A stretch of 64,000 nt of DNA from contig JBILBF010000004.1 in assembly GCA_044353855.1 (NCBI GenBank), forward strand, positions 158,981-222,980. Reading direction: 5' to 3'. The translations under genes and the position numbers were made by a program. The DNA comes from UKL13-3 sp044353855 (lineage in GTDB: Bacteria; Bacteroidota; Bacteroidia; UKL13-3). Positions 44,829 through 54,151 of the stretch are shown here, one piece after another; the first letter of the stretch is position 1, and each line of letters starts with the position of its first letter. Below the pieces are notes generated by a model. It was given only the letters and a program-made list of their open reading frames with translations. It had not been told where the DNA came from and did no database searches.

Positions 44829-45959
44829 ATGTTTGAAGCAATTACTGTTATTGATTATCTATTCCTTGGTGCACTAGGTTCTATGTTGCTTGTGCAGATG
44901 TATTATTTTTTTGTGGTATTGGGCAAGTTTGCCTTTTATAAACCACAGCCTTCTCAAAAACGCCAACAAGAGCCTGTTTCAATTGTTATTGCCGCGCGCA
45001 ACGAGTTTGATAATTTATTAAAATATTTACCCGCTATTCTCAATCAGGATTACCCCGAGTTTGAAGTTGTGGTGGTAAACCATTGCTCATTTGATATGAG
45101 TCAAGGATTATTGGAAGAATTACAAACCCAATATAAACACCTTAAAGTTTCGCAATTGTTGGAACAAGAAAAATACCCAACAGGCAAAAAATTTGCATTA
45201 ACCATTGGTATCAAAGCAGCAAAGTATGATCAAATTTTGTTTACAGATGCCGACTGCAATCCTGCAAGTAATCAATGGTTGGCGTTGATGCAAAGCCGTT
45301 TTATAAACAATAAAGAAATCGTATTGGGCTTTTCGCCTTTTTATAAAAAGAAAGGATTGCTTAATTTATTTGATCGTTTTGAAACATTTATTACAGCCGT
45401 GTTTTATTTTTCATATGCTTTGGCTGGAAATGCATTTATGGGTGTTGGAAGAAATATGGCTTATCGTAAGGAATTATTTTTTAAACATAAAGGATTTGCA
45501 AGTCACCAGCATATTATGAGTGGAGATGATGATTTGTTTGTGAATGAAGCAGCTACCAAATACAATGTTACCATTGAGTGCAGTGCCGATAGTTTTGTGT
45601 ATACTGAGGCTAAAGATACCTATGAAAAATGGTCGCGCCAAAAAACGCGCCACATGACCACGGGTAAATTATATAAAGGTAAACACAAACAATCGTTGGG
45701 TGTTTTTTATGCATCTTTGTTTTTATTTTACGGTTTGTTAGCAACTTCATTAATCGTTAATATATTTACTTGGCCAATCGTATTGGGCCTCTATCTGCTT
45801 CGCCTTATTTCGGAAGTTGTGGTGTATTACCAATCGGCTGTAAAGCTTAAATCTACAAACATGCTTTGGGCATTGCCATTATTGGATATCATGTATGTAT
45901 GGTATTTACTTGTGTTTGGTTTTAAAGGGCTGTTTACCAAAAATCCTAAAGTTTGGTAA
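44829..45959 (+). CDS. Membrane glycosyltransferase family 2
   Basis: 376 residues. An N-terminal membrane segment (~residues 8-30) is followed by a GT-A catalytic domain: VSIVIAARNEFDNLLKYLP, the DADC motif (FTDADCNPAS), and SGDDDLFVNEAA. The acceptor/processive-like motif SRQKTRHMT stands in the Q/RxxRW position, and two or three C-terminal membrane segments follow. It probably transfers sugar to a lipid or polysaccharide acceptor on the cytoplasmic face. The product is unknown. Confidence 0.88.
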   Translation: MFEAITVIDYLFLGALGSMLLVQMYYFFVVLGKFAFYKPQPSQKRQQEPVSIVIAARNEFDNLLKYLPAILNQDYPEFEVVVVNHCSFDMSQGLLEELQTQYKHLKVSQLLEQEKYPTGKKFALTIGIKAAKYDQILFTDADCNPASNQWLALMQSRFINNKEIVLGFSPFYKKKGLLNLFDRFETFITAVFYFSYALAGNAFMGVGRNMAYRKELFFKHKGFASHQHIMSGDDDLFVNEAATKYNVTIECSADSFVYTEAKDTYEKWSRQKTRHMTTGKLYKGKHKQSLGVFYASLFLFYGLLATSLIVNIFTWPIVLGLYLLRLISEVVVYYQSAVKLKSTNMLWALPLLDIMYVWYLLVFGFKGLFTKNPKVW

Positions 45960-46018
45960 GCAGGTTTTCTTTTTATTTTTACACCTTTGTTTAGGTTAAC
46001 TAACAACTCATTGTACGC

Positions 46019-46651
46019 ATGGATATAATCCTAAAATACTTTCCTGATATTACAGATACCCAAAAAAAACAGTTTGAAGCAAGTTTCAATTTGTATAAAG
46101 AATGGAACGAAAAAATAAATGTGGTTTCACGCAAGGATATTGATTCGTTGTTCGAAAAACATGTTCTACATTCATTAGCTATTGCAAAGTTTGTATCTTT
46201 TCGCCCCGATACACATGTGTTGGATATAGGCACGGGTGGCGGATTTCCGGGTGTGCCACTCAGTATTTTATTTCCCGAAACCAATTTTACCTTATGCGAT
46301 TCGATTGCTAAAAAAATAACTGTTGCCGAAAATGTTTCGCAAGGTATTGGATTGTTAAATACTGATTTTGTAGTAGGTAGGGTAGAACAACTCAAAGAAA
46401 ATTTTGATTTTATTGTAACGAGGGCAGTTGCTCCTGCTGAGCAACTGTATCGTTGGACACAAGGTTATATCAAAGAGAACAACAACAATGCTAAGTTTAA
46501 TGGCTACTTGTTATTAAAAGGGGGCGATTTAAGAGAAGAGCTAAAAGCATTAAAACAGCTTAATAAAAAACTCATTATCGAAGAGTATCCACTTAGTACT
46601 TGGTTTGATGAGGAGTTTTTTGAAACGAAGAAATTGGTGTATATATATTAG
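46019..46651 (+). CDS. rsmG: 16S rRNA (guanine527-N7)-methyltransferase RsmG
   Basis: 210 residues. The SAM motif is VLDIGTGGGFPGVPLSILFPE (about residues 66-86), with NVVSRKDIDSLFEKHVLHSLA before it and FDFIVTRAVAP after, as in GidB/RsmG. It methylates G527 in the 530 loop of 16S rRNA. Single gene, with 59 bases to the upstream glycosyltransferase. Confidence 0.95.
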   Translation: MDIILKYFPDITDTQKKQFEASFNLYKEWNEKINVVSRKDIDSLFEKHVLHSLAIAKFVSFRPDTHVLDIGTGGGFPGVPLSILFPETNFTLCDSIAKKITVAENVSQGIGLLNTDFVVGRVEQLKENFDFIVTRAVAPAEQLYRWTQGYIKENNNNAKFNGYLLLKGGDLREELKALKQLNKKLIIEEYPLSTWFDEEFFETKKLVYIY

Positions 46652-46724
46652 AATTGACTTCTCTATTTATACTTACAAAGTGTTTTTAGTTCAATAATGA
46701 TATATTGTATTCAAATTCTACTGA

Positions 46725-49355
46725 ATGCTGTTGCGAAATTATCTATTTGTATGCTTCCTATTTTATATTCCTCTATGTATTGCACAAGGTATAAAAGGTA
46801 TTGTTGTCGATACTAATGAAAAGCCTATAGGTTTTATAACGATATACTGCAAGGAGCTCAAAAAAGGAACGAACAGCAATGCTGATGGTACGTATGAATT
46901 ACAATTACCAGCCGGAAATTATAATATTACTTTTAAATCGGTAGGGTACAAAGCCCTTAATGCTACTGTTACGGTTGGTAATGAGTGGACAGTATTGAAC
47001 ATTACACTCCAAGAACAAGCTTACGAGTTAAAAGAAGTGAACATAACTAATGGTGGAACCAATCCAGCAGTGTTTATTATGCGCAAAGCCATTGCAGCTG
47101 CACCTTATTATCGCAGGCAAGTACTAATGTACAATGCCAAAATTTATTCGAAAGGAAGTGGTAAACTTGATGAAATTCCTTTTTTGTTTGAAAAATTATT
47201 AAAGAAAGAAGGCTTTTCGGAAGGGCAAACATTTTTGCACGAAAGTATTAACGAAGTGAGTTTTACCCAACCCAATACTTATAAAGAAAAAGCACTTTCG
47301 ATTAAAAGCTCCATTCCAACTGAAGGTGCTCCCGAACCAATGCGCATGATAAGAGGAAGCATGTATAATACGAGCACCCCCGATTTTATTTCACCTCTTT
47401 CACCCCAAGCTTTTTCGGTGTATACTTTTAAATTGGAAGGAAGTTATTATGAAGGCAATCGAGAAGTAAACCGAATTAAAGTAACACCCAAACGTAAAGG
47501 ACAAGATGTAATGGAAGGGTATGTATATATTATGGAAGGCCTTTGGTGTTTGCATAGTACCGATTTAACCAATAATGCAAATGGTTTCCAAACCAAAATT
47601 GTTACTTCGTTTAGGCCATTAAATGGTTACGACTTTGTGTGGATGCCAGTTACCTATGATATTACTGTAAAAGGAGGATATATGGGCTTTAAAGGTTCCT
47701 TTCGCTACTTGTGTTCGGTGGGTAATTATAACATAAAACTGAATCCAAACCTCGACCATCGTTGGGTGCAAAAACAAACCAAAGAAAGTGCAGCTATTCC
47801 TTTGGTTGAGGAAAAAGAAGTAGTAAAACCTAAAGTTCAAACAGAAAGTAAAAAGAGTAAACGCCAAGAAGACATTGAGAAGTTGTTAGCCAAAGAAGAA
47901 CTTTCGAAAATGGACATGTTAAAATTGGCTAACAAAATGAAAGCTGAATCGGAGGCCCAAGGCCAACAAAGTTTGGAGATAAAACCAGATTCATCGGAAA
48001 TAATTATTGATAGTTTGGCAACCAAACGCGACAGCTCTTTTTGGCAAGAAAACAGACCTGTTGCTTTAATGGAAAGTGAAGTGGTGAGCTACAAACAATT
48101 TGATTCGGTGATCAGTAAAAAGGAGAGAGACAGCACATTCAGAAAAAACGATTCGAGTTTTCATTGGATGGATATTTTTACTGGAAACGATTGGAAGTTT
48201 AACAAAGGACAAAACCACTTTAAATGGAGTGGGATAGTAGGGCAAGGAAGCGAGATATTTGTAAATACTGTTGATGGATGGGGTGCTACTGTTCAATGGT
48301 CGGTAGGGAGTGTGCGCAAGGATGCTAAAGAATGGACATTGACTAATCGTATCCGAGTTCCATTTGAACGTAAAGCGTTGAATACAATAGGTAAGTTTGA
48401 GTATTGGTATAATCCTAAAGTGTTGGGTAAATTTGATATTGAAGGTGGAACCTATACTAGCGATTTTAATGCAATCGGTGGACCATCCATGATTGTAAAC
48501 AGTTTGATCTTATTGATTGATAAGCGTAATTTACAAAAACTGTATCAGCACGATTTTGTGCGTGTGACCAATCAAATTGAACTTACTAATGGCCTATTAT
48601 GGCAAAGCAATTTGGCTTGGTTTAATCGGTATGAATTATGGAATATTCCTCGTTATGCAAACAAAGAAACATTAACAGGGAAAATCACACCAAATGAGCC
48701 AGTGCTGGCTTATAATATGCCAACCCATCAGGCAACTATATTTCACAATTCCTTTACCTATACTCCCAAACAGCGCTACCGAATGGAGCGTGGCAAAAAA
48801 CAATATGTGAATGGAAAATGGCCAACGGTTGAACTCGGGATAACCAATGGAATTCCTGATTTATTAAGTAGCGATATTGATTTTATGAGTATGCAATTGA
48901 GTATTACGGAACGTATTAAACCCTTGCATTGGTTGAGTATAAATGCCAGAATAAGCAGTCAGTTTTTTGTGTATAACCATGCATCTTATTTTCCCGATTA
49001 TAATCAGGCAGTAGGAAATCAATCACCAATCTTTAATGGAGATCCATTATACCGTTTTAGGCAGTTAAACTATTATCAATATTCCAATTCTACAAGTATT
49101 ACAACTTTACATACAGAATTGGATTTTAAACGATTATTGGTAAAGCGGTTGCCGCTTATTAATATGACTTCAATTCGTGAAGTTGTTTTTTACAATGGAT
49201 TGTATACACCATCAAATCCTGTTTACCAAGAGCTTGGATATGGTATTGATCAAATCATGGGATTGGTGAGAATTGATGCATTTGTAGGGTTACAAGGCAT
49301 AACTTATCACAATTGGGGAGTTCGATTAATTCTTAATTTAACACAATTCGATTAG
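46725..49355 (+). CDS. DUF5686 outer-membrane protein with carboxypeptidase-like regulatory domain
   Basis: 876 residues. The signal peptide is residues 1-20 (FYIPLCIAQ). Residues ~21-110 are a CarboxypepD_reg-like Ig domain (GIVVDTNEKPIGFITIYCKE, YNITFKSVGYKAL). The remainder matches the DUF5686 pattern: a plug-like region, a Lys/Glu-rich linker (KSKRQEDIEKLLAKEELSKMDMLK), and a C-terminal half of alternating aromatic beta strands ending NWGVRLILNLTQFD, consistent with an outer-membrane barrel. Unlike SusC it shows no TonB box. Function unknown. Confidence 0.85.
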   Translation: MLLRNYLFVCFLFYIPLCIAQGIKGIVVDTNEKPIGFITIYCKELKKGTNSNADGTYELQLPAGNYNITFKSVGYKALNATVTVGNEWTVLNITLQEQAYELKEVNITNGGTNPAVFIMRKAIAAAPYYRRQVLMYNAKIYSKGSGKLDEIPFLFEKLLKKEGFSEGQTFLHESINEVSFTQPNTYKEKALSIKSSIPTEGAPEPMRMIRGSMYNTSTPDFISPLSPQAFSVYTFKLEGSYYEGNREVNRIKVTPKRKGQDVMEGYVYIMEGLWCLHSTDLTNNANGFQTKIVTSFRPLNGYDFVWMPVTYDITVKGGYMGFKGSFRYLCSVGNYNIKLNPNLDHRWVQKQTKESAAIPLVEEKEVVKPKVQTESKKSKRQEDIEKLLAKEELSKMDMLKLANKMKAESEAQGQQSLEIKPDSSEIIIDSLATKRDSSFWQENRPVALMESEVVSYKQFDSVISKKERDSTFRKNDSSFHWMDIFTGNDWKFNKGQNHFKWSGIVGQGSEIFVNTVDGWGATVQWSVGSVRKDAKEWTLTNRIRVPFERKALNTIGKFEYWYNPKVLGKFDIEGGTYTSDFNAIGGPSMIVNSLILLIDKRNLQKLYQHDFVRVTNQIELTNGLLWQSNLAWFNRYELWNIPRYANKETLTGKITPNEPVLAYNMPTHQATIFHNSFTYTPKQRYRMERGKKQYVNGKWPTVELGITNGIPDLLSSDIDFMSMQLSITERIKPLHWLSINARISSQFFVYNHASYFPDYNQAVGNQSPIFNGDPLYRFRQLNYYQYSNSTSITTLHTELDFKRLLVKRLPLINMTSIREVVFYNGLYTPSNPVYQELGYGIDQIMGLVRIDAFVGLQGITYHNWGVRLILNLTQFD

Positions 49356-49370
49356 TTTTTGCTCCTCGAA

Positions 49371-50678
49371 TTATCCTTTGTAAAACAACCATTTTCCAAT
49401 CTCTTTATAACTTGGTTTTTTACCATACATTAAAATACCAATTCGGTATATTCGGGAGGCAAGCCACACTGTTCCTATAAAACCAGCTATCATGCATAAC
49501 ATAGAAAGTAGCAACTCCCAATTGGGTACACCAAATGGTATACGCACCATCATGGTAATAGGGGCTGTAAATGGAATAACAGATAGCCAAAAAGCCATTG
49601 CTCCATTTGGGTTACTGATCACAGCACTTTGTGCCAATACAATAGCCAATACCAAAGGCATGGTAACAGGCAACATAAATTGTTGGGTGTCGGTTTCATT
49701 ATCAACTGCCGAGCCAATAGCAGCAAATAATGACCCATAAAATAAGTATCCAGCAATAAAATAAAAGACAAAAACTGATAGGATATAAGAGAAATTAAAA
49801 CGTAACAAAGCTGAGATAAAATTACCCATTTCGCTATTGGCAATAGTTTTTCCAGATTGCGACAACATGCCTGAAGCTTCGGCAGGCAGTTCAATTTGAG
49901 AAGTCATTAAGCCAGATATGCCTCCTCCTAATAGCGCAACCAATGTAATCCAAATAATAAATTGTGTGAGACCAACCAACGCAATGCCTAAAATTTTTCC
50001 CATCATCAATTCAAAAGGTTTAAGGGATGAAATGATTACTTCTACAATGCGGTTGGTTTTTTCTTCAATAACACCACGCATTACTTGCACGCCATACAAA
50101 AAGATGAACATGTAAATTAATAAAGCACCTGCATAACCAATTGCTGAACTTGCAGCAGCACTGCTACTTTCAGTGCCTTCATCTGTAACTTTTGCCGTTG
50201 TAATAGAAACTTGGGTTGAATTTACCTCTTTGATGAATGAAGCATCTACTCCAAGTTCACTTAATTTACGTTCTTTAATTACTGCAGCAAGTTGTTCTTC
50301 AATATAATCAACAGTATGTAAGCTAGCTTGATCGGTAGCTACTAATTCAATATTGGAAAGTGAAGTATCGGGTATCGTTAGTACGCCATAATAATGTTCG
50401 TTTTCTAAAAACAATTTAGTATTGGGGCCAATTGGTTTTGATCCATATATAAATTCTATATTTTCTTTTTCTATAAACTTATTGGTGAAAATTGAACTAT
50501 AATCTAATACATAGATTCTTTTTGAGGTATCACCAATATCTTTATTGATTGCAAAATAAATAATAATAGCATAAAAAGCAGTTATCAATAGAGGAGCTAC
50601 AAGTGTCATAACAATAAACGACTTTTTACGAACCCGGGTTAAGTACTCACGTTTTATGACTAGTAGTATTTTTTTCAT
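49371..50678 (-). CDS. ABC-2 type transporter permease (NatB-like)
   Basis: 435 residues. One N-terminal membrane segment (SFIVMTLVAPLLITAFYAIIIYFAI) follows the usual KREYLTRVRKKSF start. A large extracytoplasmic loop (~residues 45-175) and five or six C-terminal membrane segments follow, with GVIEEKTNRIVEVIISSLKPFELMMGKILG, the ABC-2 signature region. No ATPase gene is adjacent. The likely partner is the ATPase at 60324, 10 kb away. The substrate is unknown (Na+ in NatAB by analogy only). Confidence 0.87.
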   Translation of the reverse strand: MKKILLVIKREYLTRVRKKSFIVMTLVAPLLITAFYAIIIYFAINKDIGDTSKRIYVLDYSSIFTNKFIEKENIEFIYGSKPIGPNTKLFLENEHYYGVLTIPDTSLSNIELVATDQASLHTVDYIEEQLAAVIKERKLSELGVDASFIKEVNSTQVSITTAKVTDEGTESSSAAASSAIGYAGALLIYMFIFLYGVQVMRGVIEEKTNRIVEVIISSLKPFELMMGKILGIALVGLTQFIIWITLVALLGGGISGLMTSQIELPAEASGMLSQSGKTIANSEMGNFISALLRFNFSYILSVFVFYFIAGYLFYGSLFAAIGSAVDNETDTQQFMLPVTMPLVLAIVLAQSAVISNPNGAMAFWLSVIPFTAPITMMVRIPFGVPNWELLLSMLCMIAGFIGTVWLASRIYRIGILMYGKKPSYKEIGKWLFYKG

Positions 50679-50719
50679 AGCTCAGTTGAAAGAGTTCAAA
50701 TATAAACGTAAAATATAAT

Positions 50720-50750
50720 AAAAAAGCCTCGCGTTTAAACAAGGCTTTTG
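50720..50750 (-). terminator. Terminator after the TlpA-like gene
   Basis: AAAAGCCT (50722-50729) pairs with AGGCTTTT (50742-50749) around a 12-base loop. On the minus strand it lies 30 bases after the stop of the 50779-52212 gene and ends in a T-rich run, so that gene and the ABC permease are separate units. Confidence 0.8.
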
Positions 50751-50778
50751 GTATTTTAATCCAGAAAAATAAGTTACA

Positions 50779-52212
50779 TTATTCTGTTATTCCTTTCTCA
50801 ATAAACTCTTTTACTTGGTCAATTGATAAACGCTTCGCAATAATTTTTTTCTCTTTTCCTAAAAGATACACTACAGGCGTGCTATATACATCATAATACC
50901 TGCGAAAATTAGATTCATGGTTGGGGTCATGCACATTTGTCCATGGTAGTTTTTGTTCTTTAATGTAATCTTTCCATATTTTAGGTTCTACCGTCATGCT
51001 TACTGAATATACGTCTATTTTATTATTGGCTTTAGCTTTTATGCCTTTGTTTTGCTCTTTATAAAGCTCAAGTAATTTGGGCATTTCTTCTTTGCACCTA
51101 CCACAAGTTGCATCCCAAAAAACAACAACGGTATAGTCACCTTTTAAATTATACAATGATTGGTATACATTAGCTGAATCAGGTAAGTTGAGGTTTTGAG
51201 CTTTTTTTCCTAGTAAGTTGTAATTAAGGATATCAGCTCTATCTGTTATTTTATATCGCAATGCGTCATCAACCCAATAGGCCATATTTTTATCGGCATA
51301 ATACTTTTTAGCCATGTGCACAAATACAGCATCCATACCCATGTATTGCGAAGTTTCATAATAATTAGTAATCCAAAAAATACACCATTTCGAATTTTCT
51401 TTTGATCCTTTTGCTTTAGCAATAATAAAATCAGCTGCAGCAATAATTGAGTCTGGAATTTGAGGGATTACTTTTAAAATATAATTTTGTAAACGGGGAT
51501 GAAATATAGGAGTCCGAATAATTCTATCGTCCGTAAAATCAAAATTATCAAAATAATGTTGACGGTAATAATTGTATTGAAACATGGAGTCAGCAATGCT
51601 ACCATCTGGATTGCGAGGTGGTTCGGGTACTTTAACCTCTTGCATCATGTTAAATATTTTCGAGATCAAAAAACTTGGATTATCAATCATTGCTTTTTTG
51701 CGGTAATCCATTACATCATCTTCAACTTTATTAATCTCATCTGAATATTTCCTTAGCAACGCAGTATCATTTTTTTCTTTGGCATCTTTTAGTTTAGCTT
51801 CAATTTTCATCGCTTCTCGTCCAGCTTTATTGGTAAATTTGCTGTAACTAAAAAAAGCAGTGTTTTCGGGTGAGCCTTTAATGACCATATTTCCAATAAA
51901 ATCTACTGTATCCGTTTCAAGTGAAAACTCTTGTTCAGTTACAACTAGGTCAAACAATAAGCTTCGTGCCTCTGAAGCAATTAAATAAATGCCTCCTTCT
52001 AATGTTTCTTTTCCTTTAAAGATGGCTTTACCAGTTGCATCTGTTATGGCGCTATCACGTATATATTGTTTATCACCATAATAATAGCCTAGCAGAATTT
52101 TTTGTTTAGCCATTCCTGAAATCTTAACTGTAATGGTATAGCCTTCTTTAGCTTGGGTAATGGCTGTATGTGCAAAAAAGATAAAAAGTAATAAAAGGTT
52201 CAATTTTTTCAT
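50779..52212 (-). CDS. Exported TlpA-like thiol-disulfide oxidoreductase with DUF4369/DUF5106 regions
   Basis: 477 residues. The signal peptide ends near residue 19 (HTAITQA). Residues ~22-115 form a DUF4369-like beta domain (GYTITVKISGMAKQKILLGYYYG). A helical DUF5106-type middle region spans ~120-330. A C-terminal thioredoxin fold has FWDATCGRCKEEMP (active CGRC) and YSTPVVYLL at the cis-Pro loop. It probably reduces periplasmic disulfides or delivers electrons to cytochrome maturation factors, as TlpA/ResA do. The start is good, as the signal peptide follows the ATG directly. Confidence 0.88.
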   Translation of the reverse strand: MKKLNLLLLFIFFAHTAITQAKEGYTITVKISGMAKQKILLGYYYGDKQYIRDSAITDATGKAIFKGKETLEGGIYLIASEARSLLFDLVVTEQEFSLETDTVDFIGNMVIKGSPENTAFFSYSKFTNKAGREAMKIEAKLKDAKEKNDTALLRKYSDEINKVEDDVMDYRKKAMIDNPSFLISKIFNMMQEVKVPEPPRNPDGSIADSMFQYNYYRQHYFDNFDFTDDRIIRTPIFHPRLQNYILKVIPQIPDSIIAAADFIIAKAKGSKENSKWCIFWITNYYETSQYMGMDAVFVHMAKKYYADKNMAYWVDDALRYKITDRADILNYNLLGKKAQNLNLPDSANVYQSLYNLKGDYTVVVFWDATCGRCKEEMPKLLELYKEQNKGIKAKANNKIDVYSVSMTVEPKIWKDYIKEQKLPWTNVHDPNHESNFRRYYDVYSTPVVYLLGKEKKIIAKRLSIDQVKEFIEKGITE

Positions 52213-52326
52213 AAAGTTAATTTCATTGAAGCCGTGAAAATAGCTATAATATAATTACCCAAAAACTATAGATTAACATATTTAATAAAACTTTAAGGAG
52301 TGTATGATCTCAATCATTTTTAACTG

Positions 52327-52370
52327 TGATACGTATCATATAAAATGCTGTTTGGGGAACGTTAGATTTG
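52327..52370 (+). promoter_or_regulatory. Palindromic operator candidate plus -7 box before the 52395 gene
   Basis: TGATACGTATCA (52327-52338) is a perfect 12-bp palindrome. It sits 24 bases upstream of TAGATTTG (52363-52370), an exact TAnnTTTG box. There is no TTTG at the -33 position, so an activator bound at the palindrome could substitute for it. The ATG is at 52395. Confidence 0.45.
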
Positions 52371-52394
52371 AGAGTCATATAAATACAAATCATT

Positions 52395-52778
52395 ATGGAA
52401 ACAAAAGTTCATTTAACTGATTTACATACAGAAAAGCAAACTTGGCTCAGTACCTTAGCATTTGCAAAGGATGAGATAGAGACATTCGAAAAACGCCTTG
52501 GCGAAATTGTCGTTGCAAATTCAATTAAAGATACAACCGCCTTGGTCGAGCATTTTCAAAACCAATGTATTCGACAACGTGAGGTGATTGATGTTTTGAA
52601 ACACGATATTCAAGCATCAGAGCGTATTCTGGTAAAAGAAATTGAATCAAATCCTGTGGCTACAGATCATAAAACAGGTCCCGATCATTCAGTTCTGAGA
52701 AAAGAAATGGAAACATTTGAACGTCTATTTAAGGAATTGAAAGTAGAATTGAATAAGTTTGCAGCCAAAACGCTGTAA
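52395..52778 (+). CDS. Small coiled-coil protein of unknown function
   Basis: 127 residues, no cysteine-rich or membrane parts apart from one Cys. It is almost entirely heptad-rich helix: TWLSTLAFAKDEIETFEKRL, QCIRQREVIDVLKHDIQASERI, and a C-terminal KEMETFERLFKELKVELNKFAAK. A short non-helical stretch (NPVATDHKTGPDHSV) separates the last helix. Hypothetical proteins like this occur in Bacteroidota. The next gene starts 2 bases after its stop, so it is coupled to an RNA methyltransferase. Confidence 0.7.
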   Translation: METKVHLTDLHTEKQTWLSTLAFAKDEIETFEKRLGEIVVANSIKDTTALVEHFQNQCIRQREVIDVLKHDIQASERILVKEIESNPVATDHKTGPDHSVLRKEMETFERLFKELKVELNKFAAKTL

Positions 52779-52780
52779 GT

Positions 52781-54151
52781 TTGTCAACTCAATATCCATC
52801 AGATTTTATACAACAAATTCGGACGCTCATGGGTGATGCGTCAGAATTTTTTTTAGCAGCATTGGAAAATGCTCCTACAACTTCCATTAGACTTAATCCT
52901 TTTAAGCCATCTGTAAATACACTAACTGCTGAAAAAATCAAATGGTGTGAAAAGGGGTATAACTTATCTCAAAGACCTGAGTTTATTTTTGATCCGCTTT
53001 TTCATGCAGGAGCTTATTATGTTCAGGAAAGTTCTTCAATGTTTTTGGAACATTTATTAAAACAACTACTTCCTACTTTTTCAACTCCAATAAAAATATT
53101 GGATCTATGTGCAGCACCAGGTGGTAAAAGCACGTTAATCAGTAGTCTTTTATCTAAGAATGATTTACTTGTAAGCAATGAAATACTGAAAAGTAGGGTA
53201 GGAATATTGGAAGAAAATATGATGAAATGGGGTCAGCCTAATGTGGTTATAACCAATAATGACCCTAAAGATTTTGATGCTGTTACTCACTTTTTTGATA
53301 TTATAGTAATTGATGCTCCTTGTTCTGGAGAAGGTTTATACAGAAAAGATAAAAATGCTATTGCCGAATGGAGCATTGATTCGATAAAATTATGCGAAGC
53401 AAGACAACAGCGCATTGTGGCCGATTGTTTAGAATGCCTAAAACCGGGTGGTTATATTGTGTATTCTACCTGCACATACAATATCCAAGAAAACGAATCA
53501 AATGTAAAATGGATGATGCACCAGTGGCAGCTTAAGCCCATAATAATTGATATTAATCCAGACTGGCCTATTGCTCATTCTTTGGATAATGATGTAATAG
53601 CCTATCGTTTTTTGCCACACAAAGTTACAGGCGAAGGATTGTTTATGGCTTGTTTGCAAAAACCTCAAGATACCATTGAACACCAAAAAAGGCCATACAA
53701 ACGAAAGGATAAAATGAACAAACTGCAACTTGAGTCGTTGCGTAAATGGTTGCAGCATCCTGATGATTATGAATACATGATGGTAGGGGATAAAATTCAA
53801 GCTATTCCTAATGCACTGATTGAAGATGTGCAGCATTTACAACATCATTTATATTTAAAAAATGCAGGACTATTTATGGGTTCTTTTGCTAAAAATGAGC
53901 TGATACCCGAACATCATTTAGCACTTAGCAATGCTTTGTCGCAATCAGTGCAAAGGATTGAAGTGTCTACGAATGATACTATTCGTTATTTACGAAAAGA
54001 CAATTTGGTATTGGATACTTCAATGATTGGATGGACTGTGCTTACCTATCAAAATTTACCTATTGGATGGGTAAAGTTATTACCCAATAGGCTTAATAAT
54101 TATTTACCTTCCCAACTTCGAATTTTAAAAGAATTTACCTATGCAACGTAA
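52781..54151 (+). CDS. RsmF/NOL1/NOP2/Sun family RNA m5C methyltransferase
   Basis: 456 residues from TTG 52781. The N-terminal part is PSDFIQQIRTLMGDASEFFLAAL (usual for this family). The SAM motif LDLCAAPGGKSTLISSLL is near residue 110. The catalytic cysteines are in motif IV DAPCSGEGLYRKD and motif VI YSTCTYNIQENES. A C-terminal PUA/RsmF-B-like domain spans ~300-450. It resembles E. coli RsmF (16S C1407) in architecture. The next ATG is past the conserved N-terminus, so TTG is favoured. It overlaps the next methyltransferase by 11 bases. Confidence 0.9.
   Translation: MSTQYPSDFIQQIRTLMGDASEFFLAALENAPTTSIRLNPFKPSVNTLTAEKIKWCEKGYNLSQRPEFIFDPLFHAGAYYVQESSSMFLEHLLKQLLPTFSTPIKILDLCAAPGGKSTLISSLLSKNDLLVSNEILKSRVGILEENMMKWGQPNVVITNNDPKDFDAVTHFFDIIVIDAPCSGEGLYRKDKNAIAEWSIDSIKLCEARQQRIVADCLECLKPGGYIVYSTCTYNIQENESNVKWMMHQWQLKPIIIDINPDWPIAHSLDNDVIAYRFLPHKVTGEGLFMACLQKPQDTIEHQKRPYKRKDKMNKLQLESLRKWLQHPDDYEYMMVGDKIQAIPNALIEDVQHLQHHLYLKNAGLFMGSFAKNELIPEHHLALSNALSQSVQRIEVSTNDTIRYLRKDNLVLDTSMIGWTVLTYQNLPIGWVKLLPNRLNNYLPSQLRILKEFTYAT

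Noticed and set aside
46000..46395. 131-codon open frame on the minus strand
   Set aside because: Shadow of rsmG, whose SAM motif lies in the same bases.
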